Shown: positions 8,573 to 18,537 of the stretch, one piece after another
Numbering within the stretch: the first letter of the stretch is position 1
Layout of the letters: each line of letters begins with the position of its first letter
Source of the DNA: Conchiformibius steedae
GTDB taxonomy: Bacteria > Pseudomonadota > Gammaproteobacteria > Burkholderiales > Neisseriaceae
DNA: 64,000 bases
Assembly (NCBI RefSeq): GCF_014054725.1
Contig: NZ_CP059563.1
Coordinates: forward strand, 1,205,749-1,269,748
Reading direction: 5' to 3'
Position numbers and translations under genes: made by a program
Notes under the pieces: generated by a model
The model's input: the letters and a program-made list of their open reading frames with translations, nothing else
What the model was told of the DNA's origin: nothing
Database searches by the model: none

Positions 8573-10018
8573 TTATTTGCCGTAGTGGTCGCCCAATTTG
8601 GCTTTATGACGTCCTTCTTCCAGCATGGTGATAAACAGCAGCAATACCGCCAGCACGCCGCCGCCAATCATCACATAAAAGCCGCCGTCCCAGCCAAAAC
8701 GGTCTGCCGCCCAGCCGACCACGGCAGAAGCCGCCACCGTACCGCCCAAATAACCGAACAGTCCGGTAAAGCCCGCCGACGTACCCGCTGCTTTTTTGGG
8801 GGCGAGTTCCAAAGCGTGCAGACCAATCAGCATCACAGGTCCGTAAATCAGGAAACCAACGGTAGTCATCAGCACAAAATCGGTGAGCTGGTAGGGGTTG
8901 GCATACCATGCTTTGCCGGCGTATTGTGCCAGTTCAGCTTCGGGGGTGGCGGGATTGAGCCACAGGGCAACCACGGCAGCGGTGGTTAAAATCATAAAGA
9001 TAAAGCCTGTTAGCCCGCGTTTGCCTTTAAACAGCTTGTCGGACACCCAGCCGCACAACAGCGTACCCGGAATGGCAGCCAGTTCGTAAATGGTGTAAGC
9101 CCACGCCGTGCCTTTAATATCAAAGTGTTTCACTTCGCCCAAATACACGGGCGACCATTTCAATACGCCGTAACGAATCAGATACACAAAAATATTGGCT
9201 AGGGCGATGTACCACAACAAACGGTTTTTTAACACATAGGTAACGAAAATTTCTTTGGTGCTTAAGTCGTTTTCGTGGGTTTTTTCGTCATAGTTGTCGG
9301 GGTAGTCGTTGCGCCATTTTTCAATGGGGGGCAATCCGCAGGACTGCGGGGTGTCTTTCATTAAAAAATAAATGGGTACGGCGGCAATCATGGCGGCAAT
9401 GCCCGGATAGTACAGTGCCTGTTGCCAAACGTCTTTGGCGGTGGCTTCTACGCCGTGGGTTTGGTAATACAGCGCACCTGCCAGCAATACCATTAATCCG
9501 GGTACCATGCCGCCGACGTTGTGGGCGCAGTTCCACACCGATACGATGGAACCGCGTTCGGATTTGGACCACCAATGCACCATGGTGCGTCCGCACGGCG
9601 GCCAGCCCATGCCTTGAAACCAGCTGTTTAAAAAAATCAGCACAAACATGATGGCCACGCCCGAAGTCGCCCACGGCACCAAGCCCATCATGGTCATGCA
9701 CAAGCCCGACAGCAACAAGCCGCAAGGTAAAAATACTTTGGGATTGGAACGGTCGGAAATGCCCGCCATCAGAAATTTGGACAAGCCGTAAGCCAAGCCC
9801 ACGCCCGTGCCGATAATGCCCAAATCGGTTTTGGTGTACATGCCTGCTTCAATCAGTCCTTTTTGTGCCAAATCAAAGTTGGAACGGACAAAGTAGTAGG
9901 CAGCGTAGCCGAAAAAAATCCCGCTGAATACCTGCCAGCGCAAGCGGCGGTAGGTGGGGTCAATGCGTTCCTGCGGCAGCGGTTCGGTGTGCGGCGCAGG
10001 TTTAAAAATGCCAAACAT
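8573..10018 (-). CDS. glpT: Glycerol-3-phosphate transporter, MFS
   Basis: Inner-membrane antiporter taking up sn-glycerol-3-phosphate in exchange for phosphate. The 481-residue protein has the twelve-segment MFS pattern and strong similarity in form to Glp[26 protein letters not shown] at the first segment (positions about 26-50) and the signature [16 protein letters not shown] with NCAHNVGG. It is somewhat longer than E. coli GlpT (452), mainly through an insertion near the end with a Gln/Tyr-rich loop. AAGGAG lies 8 nt before the ATG. Paired with glpQ for scavenging glycerophosphodiesters. UhpT-like hexose phosphate transport is a less likely alternative. Confidence 0.92.
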   Translation of the reverse strand: MFGIFKPAPHTEPLPQERIDPTYRRLRWQVFSGIFFGYAAYYFVRSNFDLAQKGLIEAGMYTKTDLGIIGTGVGLAYGLSKFLMAGISDRSNPKVFLPCGLLLSGLCMTMMGLVPWATSGVAIMFVLIFLNSWFQGMGWPPCGRTMVHWWSKSERGSIVSVWNCAHNVGGMVPGLMVLLAGALYYQTHGVEATAKDVWQQALYYPGIAAMIAAVPIYFLMKDTPQSCGLPPIEKWRNDYPDNYDEKTHENDLSTKEIFVTYVLKNRLLWYIALANIFVYLIRYGVLKWSPVYLGEVKHFDIKGTAWAYTIYELAAIPGTLLCGWVSDKLFKGKRGLTGFIFMILTTAAVVALWLNPATPEAELAQYAGKAWYANPYQLTDFVLMTTVGFLIYGPVMLIGLHALELAPKKAAGTSAGFTGLFGYLGGTVAASAVVGWAADRFGWDGGFYVMIGGGVLAVLLLFITMLEEGRHKAKLGDHYGK

Positions 10019-10057
10019 GGCGTTGGCTCCTTAACATGTGTAAACAGACAGTAACAA

Positions 10058-10086
10058 ATCCTAACCGAAACCCCGACAACAGGCAA
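10058..10086 (-). promoter_or_regulatory. Candidate glpT promoter
   Basis: On the minus strand TTGCCT and TAGGAT are separated by 17 nt, about 40 nt before the glpT start. Each box matches the sigma-70 consensus at four of six positions, so this is moderate evidence only. Confidence 0.4.
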
Positions 10087-10199
10087 GCGGCGTGTTACGC
10101 TGTCAACAGACACTTCGGAGTGGAAAACACCATCTGTCCAAAGTGTGTTTGGGGATTGTTTGCCAGTATGCTTTGATATCCTATGGATGGAAGTGGAAA

Positions 10200-10421
10200 A
10201 TGCAGCCAAACGCAAAAATACGCATGGTGCATGAGCCAAAACAGTGGTTTCAAAAAGCAATGGCAGATAAAATGGGTATGTCTAAAAACGCTTACACCAA
10301 AATAGCACAACAACAGGGAAAACTGTCTGCCGAAACGGATAAGTTGCAAATGGCAGTTGCACAGCTTAAAAAGAAAAAGTTTTTCCTGCACAATAAGCAA
10401 ACAAGTTCCGATAAGTATTGA
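10200..10421 (+). pseudogene. Degraded XRE-type HTH regulator remnant
   Basis: A 73-codon frame starting MQPNAKIRMVHEPKQWFQK, then ADKMGMSKNAYTKIAQQQGKLS. This resembles the helix-turn-helix of small XRE-family regulators found in Neisseriaceae, where the expected form is about QWSQEEMAEKMGMSKNGYSKIERG. Here the Ile-Glu-Arg-Gly of the second helix is replaced by IAQQQG, and the C-terminal part becomes a Lys-rich tail with no dimerisation region. It looks like a decaying or highly diverged regulator. A longer frame begins upstream but the extra residues have no family match. It may still be translated. Confidence 0.45.
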
Positions 10422-10470
10422 TAGGCTGTTTGAAAGCATATATTGTTCATACAGCTGACATATTAAAACC

Positions 10471-11445
10471 ATGAACCACACCTCCCCCTATCTGAACTGG
10501 GCGCGTACCGCCCTGCACACCGAAGCCGCCGCCATTACCGAATTGGCAAACACACTGGACGACCACTTTGTCCGCGCTGCTGATGTTTTACTTGCCTGCA
10601 CGGGGCGCGTGATTGTTACGGGCATGGGCAAATCGGGGCATATTGCCCGTAAAATCGCCGCTACTTTTGCTTCTACGGGTACGCCTGCGTTTTTTGTTCA
10701 CCCTGCTGAAGCCGCGCATGGCGATTTGGGCATGGTGGTAGATGGCGATGTGGTGCTGGCGTTGTCCAATTCGGGCGAAAGCGATGAAATTTTATCCATT
10801 ATGCCTGCGCTTAAGCGCAAGAACATCCACTTAATCTGCATTACCGCCAAACCTGAGTCCAGCATGGCAAAACACGCCGATATCCACATTACCGCCGCCG
10901 TATCGCAGGAAGCCTGTCCTTTGGGATTGGCACCTACGTCCAGCACCACGGCGGTTTTGGCGTTGGGCGATGCTTTGGCGGTGGTGTTGTTAAAAGCGCG
11001 GGCGTTTACGCCGCAGGATTTTGCTTTAAGCCATCCTGCGGGCAGTTTGGGACGGCGTCTGCTGCTCACGGTGGCGGATATTATGCACAGCGGCGAAGAT
11101 TTGCCTGCGGTTTTAATGCATACGCCTTTAAAAAGCGCGGTGCTGACCATGAGCGGTAAGGGTTTGGGAATGTTGGCGGTGGTAGATGGCGCGAGCGTTT
11201 TGCAAGGCGTGCTGACCGATGGCGATGTACGCCGTTTGTTTGAACAACGCGATGAGTTTGCGGGATTAACGGTAAACGATGTGATGACCACGCGCCCGAC
11301 GGCGATTGCGCCCGAGAAGTTGGCTGCTGAAGCGGTGAAAATCATGCGCGAAAAACGGATTAATTGTTTACCTGTTACCGATGCGGCGGGTAAGGTGGTG
11401 GGGGCGTTGAATATGCATGATTTGTTAAAAGCGCGGGTGGTGTAG
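10471..11445 (+). CDS. kdsD: D-arabinose-5-phosphate isomerase
   Basis: Converts ribulose-5-phosphate to arabinose-5-phosphate, the first step of Kdo synthesis for LPS (cytosol). The 324 residues comprise an N-terminal SIS domain (TGMGKSGHIARKIAATFASTG; SNSGESDEI) and the conserved CPLGLAPTSSTTA loop. Two CBS domains follow (from DIMHSGEDLPAV and from DVMTTRPTAI). Length and N-terminus agree with Neisseria KpsF/KdsD. No strong ribosome site precedes the ATG. Its stop abuts the stop of recD on the other strand, with no room for a terminator. Confidence 0.95.
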   Translation: MNHTSPYLNWARTALHTEAAAITELANTLDDHFVRAADVLLACTGRVIVTGMGKSGHIARKIAATFASTGTPAFFVHPAEAAHGDLGMVVDGDVVLALSNSGESDEILSIMPALKRKNIHLICITAKPESSMAKHADIHITAAVSQEACPLGLAPTSSTTAVLALGDALAVVLLKARAFTPQDFALSHPAGSLGRRLLLTVADIMHSGEDLPAVLMHTPLKSAVLTMSGKGLGMLAVVDGASVLQGVLTDGDVRRLFEQRDEFAGLTVNDVMTTRPTAIAPEKLAAEAVKIMREKRINCLPVTDAAGKVVGALNMHDLLKARVV

Positions 11446-13143
11446 TTAATCTGAAGATTCGCTGTTTAAATAATCGCCCAAGGTGCTGCGGCGCGGGGTG
11501 TTGTCGGTGCAGGCGCGGGCGAAACTTTCGGGATCACCCCAGTAGCGGAAATGGGATTTGGCGCGGGTAATGGCGGTGTACAGCAGGGCGCGGGTAAAGC
11601 CGCTGTGTTGGTCTGACTGCGGCGGCAACAGCCAGACTTCGCGGTATTCCGAACCTTGGCTTTTGTGTACGGTAATGGCAAAGGCGGTTTCGTGGGCGGG
11701 CAAACGGTTCAGCGGCAGATAACGCAATCCGCCGGCGGCATGGGGAAAACAGGCTGCCAAACCGTCTTGATGGGGCAACACCAGCCCGATGTCGCCGTTA
11801 AACAAGGCGGTGGCGGGGTCGTTGCGGGTAATCATCAGCATTTGCCCCGCAAACCATGTGCCGTTGCCGCGCCCGTGACGGCGCAGGTGTTCGGTATAGG
11901 CTTGGTTCAGGTTGTCGGCATCGCGGCGGCGGGCAGCCAGTACTACGGTATCGGCGGCGCGGGCAAAGGCGGTTTCGGCATCGCCTGTCTCTACTGCCTG
12001 CCAGTAGTCGCGGTGGGCGAGATACAGGGCGGCGGCTTGAACGGCAAACGTGCCTTGCTGCTGTGTGAGTTCGGTGGGAAAACGGGCAAACTGCGCCCAT
12101 GCGTTCTCGGCATCGCCCGCCGCCACCGCGCGTGCCAAACAGCCAATCGCGCTATTGTCGTCAAAACGGTGGCTGATACGCAAACGGGCGCTAAAACGAC
12201 TCAAACTGTCGGCGGGGTGCTGCGGTAGCAGTTGCGCCACACGCTGCACCATTTGTTCAGACAGCGTTGCGCGTTGCGCTGCCAATACTGCCAACACCGC
12301 GCCCGCGCCCACAGGTGGAAGCTGGTCGGCATCGCCCAACAAAATCACACGGCAGCGGTTAGGTAAAGCGCGTAACATTTGCAAAAACAAATAATTGTCT
12401 ATCATAGACGCTTCGTCTGCCACCAATACGTCTAAAGACAAACGGTGTCGCTCATGGTAAGCAGGGCGCATCTGCGGCGGACGCAGCTGCAACAAACGGT
12501 GCAGGGTTTGCCCTTCCAAGGCGTGTAATTGCTCGGCAACCGCAGGGTCTAAATCGGGAATGCGCCCAACGGCTTGGCGCAAGGCTTCAGACATCCGCGC
12601 CGCTGCCTTGCCCGTGGGCGCAGCCAAAGCAATATCAGGCACACGCCCGCCATCGCTTAATAATGCCAATAATTTGGCAATGGTGGTGGTTTTGCCCGTT
12701 CCGGGTCCACCGCTAATCAAAGTAAAACGGTTTAATAAGGCAAACGCCGCCGCTGCCTGTTGGTCGCGTGCGCCCGCATCGGCAAACCAATGTTGCAAAC
12801 GGCTGGCACTGTCGCCAATATCAGGCAATTCTTCATCGCGCACGGGCGCAGACAGGCGTTGGATTTCCTGCGCCAAATCGCGTTCCAACTGCCAATTTCG
12901 CGCCCAAAACAAACGCCTCTCGCGCAACACCAGCGGAAATGTGCCATTGTGTCCCACCAGTGGCGCAGCCGCCGCCAAAGTGTCGCGCTCGGCGGCAGAA
13001 AGCCAAATAAAAGCATGTCCGTCTTCTTCGGCTTTTAACAAGCGCGGCACAAACGGCGACACCGCCGCCGCCGCTTCGGGCGCGTGGCGGGCAAACACAT
13101 CCATAATATGCGTGGTTGGGGAAAGCGGGTCGTCAAAATTCAT
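11446..13143 (-). CDS. recD: Exodeoxyribonuclease V alpha subunit
   Basis: RecD is the 5'-3' helicase of RecBCD, acting in double-strand break repair and degradation of linear DNA. The 565-residue protein has the Walker A motif GGPGTGKTTT at 145-154, followed by KLLALL. The helicase block VADEASMID and GDADQLPPVGAGAVL come next, and the C-terminal superfamily-1 motif TVHKSQGSEYREV lies near the end. recB and recC are not in the window. It converges with kdsD and ends one base from it. Upstream, the SUMF1-like gene ends 24 nt before its start. Confidence 0.95.
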   Translation of the reverse strand: MNFDDPLSPTTHIMDVFARHAPEAAAAVSPFVPRLLKAEEDGHAFIWLSAAERDTLAAAAPLVGHNGTFPLVLRERRLFWARNWQLERDLAQEIQRLSAPVRDEELPDIGDSASRLQHWFADAGARDQQAAAAFALLNRFTLISGGPGTGKTTTIAKLLALLSDGGRVPDIALAAPTGKAAARMSEALRQAVGRIPDLDPAVAEQLHALEGQTLHRLLQLRPPQMRPAYHERHRLSLDVLVADEASMIDNYLFLQMLRALPNRCRVILLGDADQLPPVGAGAVLAVLAAQRATLSEQMVQRVAQLLPQHPADSLSRFSARLRISHRFDDNSAIGCLARAVAAGDAENAWAQFARFPTELTQQQGTFAVQAAALYLAHRDYWQAVETGDAETAFARAADTVVLAARRRDADNLNQAYTEHLRRHGRGNGTWFAGQMLMITRNDPATALFNGDIGLVLPHQDGLAACFPHAAGGLRYLPLNRLPAHETAFAITVHKSQGSEYREVWLLPPQSDQHSGFTRALLYTAITRAKSHFRYWGDPESFARACTDNTPRRSTLGDYLNSESSD

Positions 13144-13167
13144 TGGTTTGATTGAAATATATAAAGA

Positions 13168-13938
13168 TTAGGCAGAACGGCGCACAGGCGCAACACAACG
13201 GAAACCCAAAAACGGCATGGCAAAATGTGGTTGTAAACGGCTACGCATATTCAAACGGATAAACGCGCCGTGGTTGGACGTACCCACCGCTGCATTGGCA
13301 GGAATCCCGCAAAACTCGCCGCCGCGCATGCCGTTAGCATCGGGTATCAACAAGGCATTGTTAAAATCTTCCGTCCATTCCCAAATCAGCCCGTGCAAAT
13401 CGTGTATGCCCCAAATATTTGCCTGACCACGCCCCACAGTACGCAAAACCCGTTTATCGCCTGCTGCATACCAGTCGTTAAACACACGGCGGTACGCGGC
13501 TTGATGTGTGCCGTTGCGGGCGGTGGGCGACGCCATCGCTGCATATTCCCATTCGGCGGTCAGCGGCAGACGTTTGTTTTGGGCGCGACAATAGGCATTG
13601 GCGGCAAACCAAGAAAGATTGGTAACGGGTTTGTCGGCATCGGCGGCGGCAGGCGCGTGGGCTTGCGCCCAATGGCGCAAATAAGTCGCCGAATCGGTTT
13701 GACGGGCATCGGCACGTCCACGCTGCCATTGCGGATAACGGCGCACAAATTCGGCAAACTGGCGGTTGGTTACGGGATACACGTCCATTTGAAACGCCTC
13801 TACCCGCACCGTTTGTGCTTTGGGATTCAGATACGGTATCGCAGGCGAAGCAGCGGGCAATTTTGCAGTTGGCACAGCCGCTTGCGCCAATGCGCCACAC
13901 AGCCCCCATGCCAATACCCACGCCGTTTTACTGCCCAC
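13168..13938 (-). CDS. SUMF1/EgtB/PvdO-family protein, secreted
   Basis: A 256-residue protein with a probable signal peptide (hydrophobic stretch ending GALAQAAV). A formylglycine-generating-enzyme-type C-type-lectin fold is recognisable from [62 protein letters not shown] and a closing FLGFRCV. The copper-binding Cys pair of true FGE is not complete: only one Cys is near the C-terminal block ([10 protein letters not shown]). It may therefore not oxidise sulfatase Cys; NirV-like or structural roles are possible. Its start overlaps the 3' end of rlmB by 11 nt. Confidence 0.85.
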   Translation of the reverse strand: MGSKTAWVLAWGLCGALAQAAVPTAKLPAASPAIPYLNPKAQTVRVEAFQMDVYPVTNRQFAEFVRRYPQWQRGRADARQTDSATYLRHWAQAHAPAAADADKPVTNLSWFAANAYCRAQNKRLPLTAEWEYAAMASPTARNGTHQAAYRRVFNDWYAAGDKRVLRTVGRGQANIWGIHDLHGLIWEWTEDFNNALLIPDANGMRGGEFCGIPANAAVGTSNHGAFIRLNMRSRLQPHFAMPFLGFRCVAPVRRSA

Positions 13939-14665
13939 GCTGCCGCCGCGTTTCCGCCAACACCATGCCCGCGCTTACCGAAATATTCAGGCTCTGCACC
14001 GTGCCAAACATCGGAATGGACACCAGCATATCGCAATGTTCGCGGGTTAAACGGCGCATGCCCTCGCCCTCGCTGCCCATCACCCAAGCCACACTGTCGG
14101 GAATATCGCAATGGAACAAATCCGCATCGCCGCCCACGTCGGTACCGACAATCCAAATCCCGTATTCTTTTAACTCGCGCAAAGTGCGTGCCAAATTGGT
14201 TACGGTAATATACGGCACACTTTCCGCCGCCCCACACGCCACTTTGCTGACGGTGGCATTCAAACCCGCGCTTTTGTCTTTCGGCGCAATCACCGCATGA
14301 ACGCCCATCGCATCGGCAGTCCGCAGACACGCGCCCAAATTATGCGGGTCGGTAATCCCGTCCAACACCAGCAACAACGGCGGTTCGCGCAAATTGTCCA
14401 ACACATCTTCCAAATGCACATGGTTTTTAGACGCATCCACAAAACCCGCCACTCCCTGATGCCTTGCCCCTTTGCACAGCGCATTCAAACGCTCGGCATC
14501 GGCAAAATGCAGGCGCACGTTTTCCGCAGCGGCTTTTTCCAGCACTTCGCGGGTACGCGCATCGCTTTTCCCTTCCAAAACATACAATTCGGTAATGGAT
14601 TTCGGGTTTTGCCACAAACGGGCATTAACGGCGTGAAAACCGTAAATCAATCTTTGATTAGACAT
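13928..14665 (-). CDS. rlmB: 23S rRNA (guanosine-2251-2'-O)-methyltransferase
   Basis: SpoU-family enzyme that 2'-O-methylates G2251 of 23S rRNA using SAM. The 245-residue protein begins with the RNA-binding substrate domain ([10 protein letters not shown]). The trefoil-knot motifs of the family follow: [33 protein letters not shown] and, near the C-terminus, [20 protein letters not shown]. The length is typical. It lies 14 nt after acpS and overlaps the SUMF1-like gene, so acpS-rlmB-SUMF1-like may form one transcription unit. Confidence 0.95.
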   Translation of the reverse strand: MSNQRLIYGFHAVNARLWQNPKSITELYVLEGKSDARTREVLEKAAAENVRLHFADAERLNALCKGARHQGVAGFVDASKNHVHLEDVLDNLREPPLLLVLDGITDPHNLGACLRTADAMGVHAVIAPKDKSAGLNATVSKVACGAAESVPYITVTNLARTLRELKEYGIWIVGTDVGGDADLFHCDIPDSVAWVMGSEGEGMRRLTREHCDMLVSIPMFGTVQSLNISVSAGMVLAETRRQRGQ

Positions 14666-14679
14666 GGCTTTAATGGGGT

Positions 14680-15078
14680 TCAGGCAGTTTCGGCAACGGC
14701 AAACGCGCTCACATAACGCGCTTCGTCACTCAAACTCAAATGGATTTTGACAATATTTTTGGCAACAAGCCATTGTTTTAAGGCTTCTTCGCACACAAAT
14801 TCAGGCTTGCCCGCTTCGTTGTGGCTCACGCTGATGCCGTGAAAACCCACAGGCTCGCGGATGCCCGTTCCCACCGCTTTGGCAAACGCTTCTTTGGCGG
14901 CAAAACGTTTTGCCAGAAAACGCACGGCTTCATCGCGGTTTTTCGGCGAAAACTTATCGGCAAATTCCAAAGCCTCAATACGGCTCAAAATACGGCGCGG
15001 CAAGGCTTCGCCGTATTTTTTATACAGGGTTTCAATGCGTTTGACGGCAAGAATATCCGTACCGATTCCGTAAATCAT
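14680..15078 (-). CDS. acpS: Holo-[acyl-carrier-protein] synthase
   Basis: Transfers 4'-phosphopantetheine from CoA to acyl carrier protein. The 132 residues show the family start [16 protein letters not shown] with the Mg-binding Asp, then [20 protein letters not shown] with the catalytic Glu, and SVSHNEAGK. Length fits AcpS. The last codons carry a DUS-core sequence (AAACTGCCTGAA on this strand). It follows pdxJ by 24 nt, the common pdxJ-acpS pairing of proteobacteria. Confidence 0.96.
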   Translation of the reverse strand: MIYGIGTDILAVKRIETLYKKYGEALPRRILSRIEALEFADKFSPKNRDEAVRFLAKRFAAKEAFAKAVGTGIREPVGFHGISVSHNEAGKPEFVCEEALKQWLVAKNIVKIHLSLSDEARYVSAFAVAETA

Positions 15079-15102
15079 GGTGTGTCCTTTTGAGAAAGGT
15101 GC

Positions 15103-15831
15103 TTAAAACGCCCCTTGGCGGGCGCGGAACATGGCTTCTTTCATTTGGCGCACCGCTTCGGGCAAGCCTACAAACAAAGCATGGGCAATCAGCGAATGTC
15201 CGATATTCAGCTCGGCAATGTCGGCAATCCGTGCCACAGGCTCAACATTGTGCAAGGTCAAACCGTGTCCTGCGTTTACCGTCAAACCCAAGCTGCGGGC
15301 AAACGCAGCAGCTTCGCGGATACGCGCCAATTCGTGTTCGCGGCGAGCAGGCGCGGCATCGGCGTAAGTGCCTGTGTGGATTTCAATCACACGCGCACCC
15401 ACATCGTGCGCGGCTTGGATTTGTTCGCGCTCAGCAGCGATAAACAGCGACACGCGGATATCCGCCGTGTGCAGCTGTTTCACGTATTCCGCCACTTTTT
15501 CCTGCTGCGCCAATACGTCCAAACCGCCTTCGGTGGTGATTTCTTCACGGCGTTCGGGGACAAGGCACACATCTTCGGGCAATACCGCCAAAGCATTGCT
15601 CAACATTTCTTCGGTCATCGCCATTTCCAAATTCATGCGGGTTTTGAGCGCGTGTTTGATGGCAAACACGTCTTCATCGCGGATATGGCGGCGGTCTTCA
15701 CGCAGGTGCAGGGTAATCAAATCCGCGCCGTGGGTTTCGGCGGTGAGCGCGGCTTCCAAAGGGCTGGGGTAAACCGTTCCCCGCGCATTACGCACGGTGG
15801 CAATGTGGTCAATATTCACGCCTAGCAACAT
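15103..15831 (-). CDS. pdxJ: Pyridoxine 5'-phosphate synthase
   Basis: Condenses deoxyxylulose-5-phosphate with aminoacetone-3-phosphate to pyridoxine phosphate (vitamin B6). Starting at [18 protein letters not shown] gives 242 residues, the usual PdxJ length. A longer in-frame start adds 27 unrelated residues. Visible motifs include [23 protein letters not shown] and [11 protein letters not shown] near the end. Next gene is acpS. Confidence 0.96.
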   Translation of the reverse strand: MLLGVNIDHIATVRNARGTVYPSPLEAALTAETHGADLITLHLREDRRHIRDEDVFAIKHALKTRMNLEMAMTEEMLSNALAVLPEDVCLVPERREEITTEGGLDVLAQQEKVAEYVKQLHTADIRVSLFIAAEREQIQAAHDVGARVIEIHTGTYADAAPARREHELARIREAAAFARSLGLTVNAGHGLTLHNVEPVARIADIAELNIGHSLIAHALFVGLPEAVRQMKEAMFRARQGAF

Positions 15832-15898
15832 AACGGTATTTCCTACTGCTGTAAAAAAGGGGAAACGCAGTGTAACAGATTTTGGCGCAGACGTGAAA

Positions 15899-15923
15899 AC
15901 ACGCAGACACAAGGTCTGCGTGT
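15899..15923 (-). terminator. Terminator of msrC
   Basis: A perfect 10-bp stem (15899-15908 with 15914-15923) has a 5-nt loop and is followed by TTTTC on the minus strand. It lies 35 nt after the msrC stop and before the pdxJ start. Confidence 0.7.
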
Positions 15924-15958
15924 ATTAGGGCGTGTTTATTTGCTTATGCGGCGGAAAA

Positions 15959-16456
15959 TTACAATGCTGCGGTTTCCGTTATCGCCGCGCACACTTTTTC
16001 CAGCCATTCGGCATCGGTTTGGTCAAATGCGCCCACGCTTTCCGCATCCACATCCAACACACCTGCGATGTCGCCGTTGCGCCGATACAGCGGCACCACA
16101 ATTTCCGAACGCGAACGCGAAGAACAGGCGATGTGGTCGGGGTGGACGGATACGTCTGCCACCACTAGGGTTTGCGCCTGCCCCCATGCCTGCCCACACA
16201 CGCCACGCCCTTTGGCAATGCGGGTGCAGGCAGGCGGACCTTGAAACGGTGCGAGCAATAATTCGTTTTGTTCGTCATTGACTAAATAAAAACCCACCCA
16301 CAGCCAATCAAACTGTTCTTTCAGCACCGCACACACATTGCCTAAAGCGGCGTTGAGCAATTCGGGTTCGGGGTCAAGCATGGCGCGGATTTGCGGCAGC
16401 AGTTCGGCATAACGCTGCGCTTTAGGTAAATCGGCAGCAAGGGAAAATTCGTGCAT
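15959..16456 (-). CDS. msrC: Free methionine-(R)-sulfoxide reductase (GAF)
   Basis: Reduces free L-methionine-(R)-sulfoxide as part of oxidative-stress repair in the cytosol. The 165-residue single GAF domain has the family cysteines in ACTRIAKGRGVCGQAW and HIACSSRSRSEIVVP, and the motif WVGFYLV. Length and sequence form agree with the characterised Neisseria meningitidis fRMsr. It is 6 nt downstream of a DyP peroxidase gene, so the two oxidative-stress genes are probably co-transcribed. Confidence 0.92.
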   Translation of the reverse strand: MHEFSLAADLPKAQRYAELLPQIRAMLDPEPELLNAALGNVCAVLKEQFDWLWVGFYLVNDEQNELLLAPFQGPPACTRIAKGRGVCGQAWGQAQTLVVADVSVHPDHIACSSRSRSEIVVPLYRRNGDIAGVLDVDAESVGAFDQTDAEWLEKVCAAITETAAL

Positions 16457-16462
16457 ATACTT

Positions 16463-17374
16463 TCAATCCGCCAAATGATTCAAACGTTCCACCGAAGGCA
16501 CAAAATAATATGCCCCCGATACGGCTTGGGTTAAACGCTGCAACATCAAATCGGTGCGCCCGTCTGCGCTGTCGCCAAACATGCTCAATAATTGCTGCTC
16601 AATATTGTGCAAACGCGCACTGTAAGCAATAAACATCAAACCGTGTTCGCCCGAAACTTTGCCAAACGGCAGACTGCGGCGCACAATTTTCAAACCCACG
16701 CCGTTTTCTTTTAAATTTACACGGGCAATGTGGGCTTCGGGGTGAAGCTGTTCTCCTTCAAATTCAATGTCTTCTTCTTTGCTGCGCCCGATGGCTTCTT
16801 CTTGTTGCGCCAATGAAAAACCGTTCCATTTTTTCAAATCGTGGCGGTATTTTTGCAAAACGGCATAGCTGCCACCCGCATCGGCTGCACCCTCGCCAAT
16901 CGTGCCAACAGTGCGGATATCGTCATCGCCCTGCGGGTTTTCCGTACCGTCAATAAAACCGTCTAAACCGCGTTCCTGATAACGGCGGAAACCGTGTTCT
17001 TCGGTTTTCACTTCCACCGCATCGCCAAAGGCACTCAACACGGCTTGGGCAAGGGTGAAATTGGTGTCGTGGCACAAAGACTGGATATGAATCATCAAAT
17101 CGTGCTGGGTGGCTGCTGCTGCGCCTTGACCCAAAGGGGTAAAGTTTTTCAGTTCTGCGCCTTCGTCTGCGTGATTAAGGCTGCGCCAAAAATCAGCACC
17201 AAAACCGATGCTCATGCCCAAACGGTTGTCGGGGAAACGGTTTTGTAAATCGTTTAAAGCGGCTAATGCTTGTTTCGCAGCAGTGGCAATGGCTTGGGGC
17301 TGACGGATTTGTGCTTCAATAAATATGCCTGCGGTGCAGTGGTCGGGAATAATGGCGGTTTGCGGGGTGCTCAT
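16463..17374 (-). CDS. DyP-type peroxidase, YfeX-like
   Basis: A 303-residue heme peroxidase. The DyP signature GXXDG is seen as GFIDGTENPQGDDD, with the catalytic Asp. The putative proximal heme His is in HIARVN, and the distal Arg region is IVRRSLPFG. There is no signal peptide or Tat motif, so it is cytosolic, as for YfeX. Neighbouring msrC suggests a role in peroxide defence. Dechelation of heme, proposed for YfeX/EfeB, cannot be judged from sequence. Confidence 0.92.
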   Translation of the reverse strand: MSTPQTAIIPDHCTAGIFIEAQIRQPQAIATAAKQALAALNDLQNRFPDNRLGMSIGFGADFWRSLNHADEGAELKNFTPLGQGAAAATQHDLMIHIQSLCHDTNFTLAQAVLSAFGDAVEVKTEEHGFRRYQERGLDGFIDGTENPQGDDDIRTVGTIGEGAADAGGSYAVLQKYRHDLKKWNGFSLAQQEEAIGRSKEEDIEFEGEQLHPEAHIARVNLKENGVGLKIVRRSLPFGKVSGEHGLMFIAYSARLHNIEQQLLSMFGDSADGRTDLMLQRLTQAVSGAYYFVPSVERLNHLAD

Positions 17375-17453
17375 GGTGGTGTCCGAATCTGTTTATTAAA
17401 AGGGAAATCAGGCAGATTGTAACAAAAGCGGCGGATAACGCAACGGGGCGGGT

Positions 17454-18521
17454 TTAGGAGGCAGACTCAATGATGCCACCACCCAAGCAGATATCGCCGT
17501 CATACAGCACGGCAGACTGCCCTGGTGTGACTGCCCATTGCGGGTCGTCAAAATGCAGTTCGGCGCGGTCTTCGCCGCTGTATTGCAAGGTACAAAGCGC
17601 ATCTGCCATGCGGTAACGGGTTTTGCAGGTATAGCGTCCTGCGGCGGGGGCTTCGCCCTGTGTCCAACTTAAACGGTTCATGCACAGGCTGCGGCTGTAC
17701 AACAGCGGATGGTCGTGTCCCTGTACCACGATTAATTCGTTATCCGCCAAATTTTTGCCCGCCACAAACCATGCTTCGCCCGCGCCGCCAATGCCTAAAC
17801 CTTTGCGCTGTCCGAGGGTGTAAAACATCAATCCGATGTGTTCGCCTATGGTTTTGCCTTCGGGGGTGACCATGCGCCCTGCACGGGTAGGCAGGTATTG
17901 CTGCAAAAAGGCACGGAAGGGGCGTTCGCCGATAAAGCAGATGCCCGTGCTGTCTTTTTTGGCGGCGGTGGGCAGACGTAATTCGGCGGCAAGGTGGCGC
18001 ACTTGCGGTTTTTCCATTTCGCCCAAGGGGAACAGGGCGTATTGCAGCTGTTGCGGTTGTAAACGGTATAAAAAATAGCTTTGGTCTTTGTTGTTGTCGC
18101 AGCCTTTTTGCAGCAGGTGTACGCCATCGCGCACGGTTTTGCGGGCGTAATGCCCTGTGGCAATGGCTTCTGCGCCTTGTTGCAGGGCGTGTTGCAAAAA
18201 GCAGGTAAATTTGATTTCGGCATTGCACAAAACATCGGGATTGGGGGTACGTCCTGCTTGGTATTCTTCTAAAAAATAACGGAATACGCGGTCTTTGTAT
18301 TGGTCGGCAAAATTCACGATGTCTATATCTATGCCCAGCAGGTCGGCAACGGCAACGGCATCTAATGCATCTTGTTTGATGCTGCAATATTGGTCGTTGT
18401 CGTCATCTTCCCAGTTTTGCATAAAAATACCGTGAACGTGATTGCCTTGCTGTTGCAGCAGGTGCGCGGCTACGGAAGAATCAACGCCGCCGGACAATCC
18501 GACAATAATGTGTTGTGACAT
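17454..18521 (-). CDS. mnmA: tRNA 2-thiouridine synthase MnmA
   Basis: Thiolates U34 of tRNA(Lys, Glu, Gln) using sulfur relayed from IscS. Starting at [20 protein letters not shown] gives 355 residues; an ATG 10 codons upstream is less likely. The PP-loop SGGVDSS binds ATP. The two catalytic cysteines lie in [12 protein letters not shown] and [11 protein letters not shown]. The C-terminal beta-barrel domain follows. It starts 16 nt after the glycosyltransferase gene ends. Confidence 0.96.
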   Translation of the reverse strand: MSQHIIVGLSGGVDSSVAAHLLQQQGNHVHGIFMQNWEDDDNDQYCSIKQDALDAVAVADLLGIDIDIVNFADQYKDRVFRYFLEEYQAGRTPNPDVLCNAEIKFTCFLQHALQQGAEAIATGHYARKTVRDGVHLLQKGCDNNKDQSYFLYRLQPQQLQYALFPLGEMEKPQVRHLAAELRLPTAAKKDSTGICFIGERPFRAFLQQYLPTRAGRMVTPEGKTIGEHIGLMFYTLGQRKGLGIGGAGEAWFVAGKNLADNELIVVQGHDHPLLYSRSLCMNRLSWTQGEAPAAGRYTCKTRYRMADALCTLQYSGEDRAELHFDDPQWAVTPGQSAVLYDGDICLGGGIIESAS

Positions 18522-18537
18522 GGTGTTCTCTAAATCT

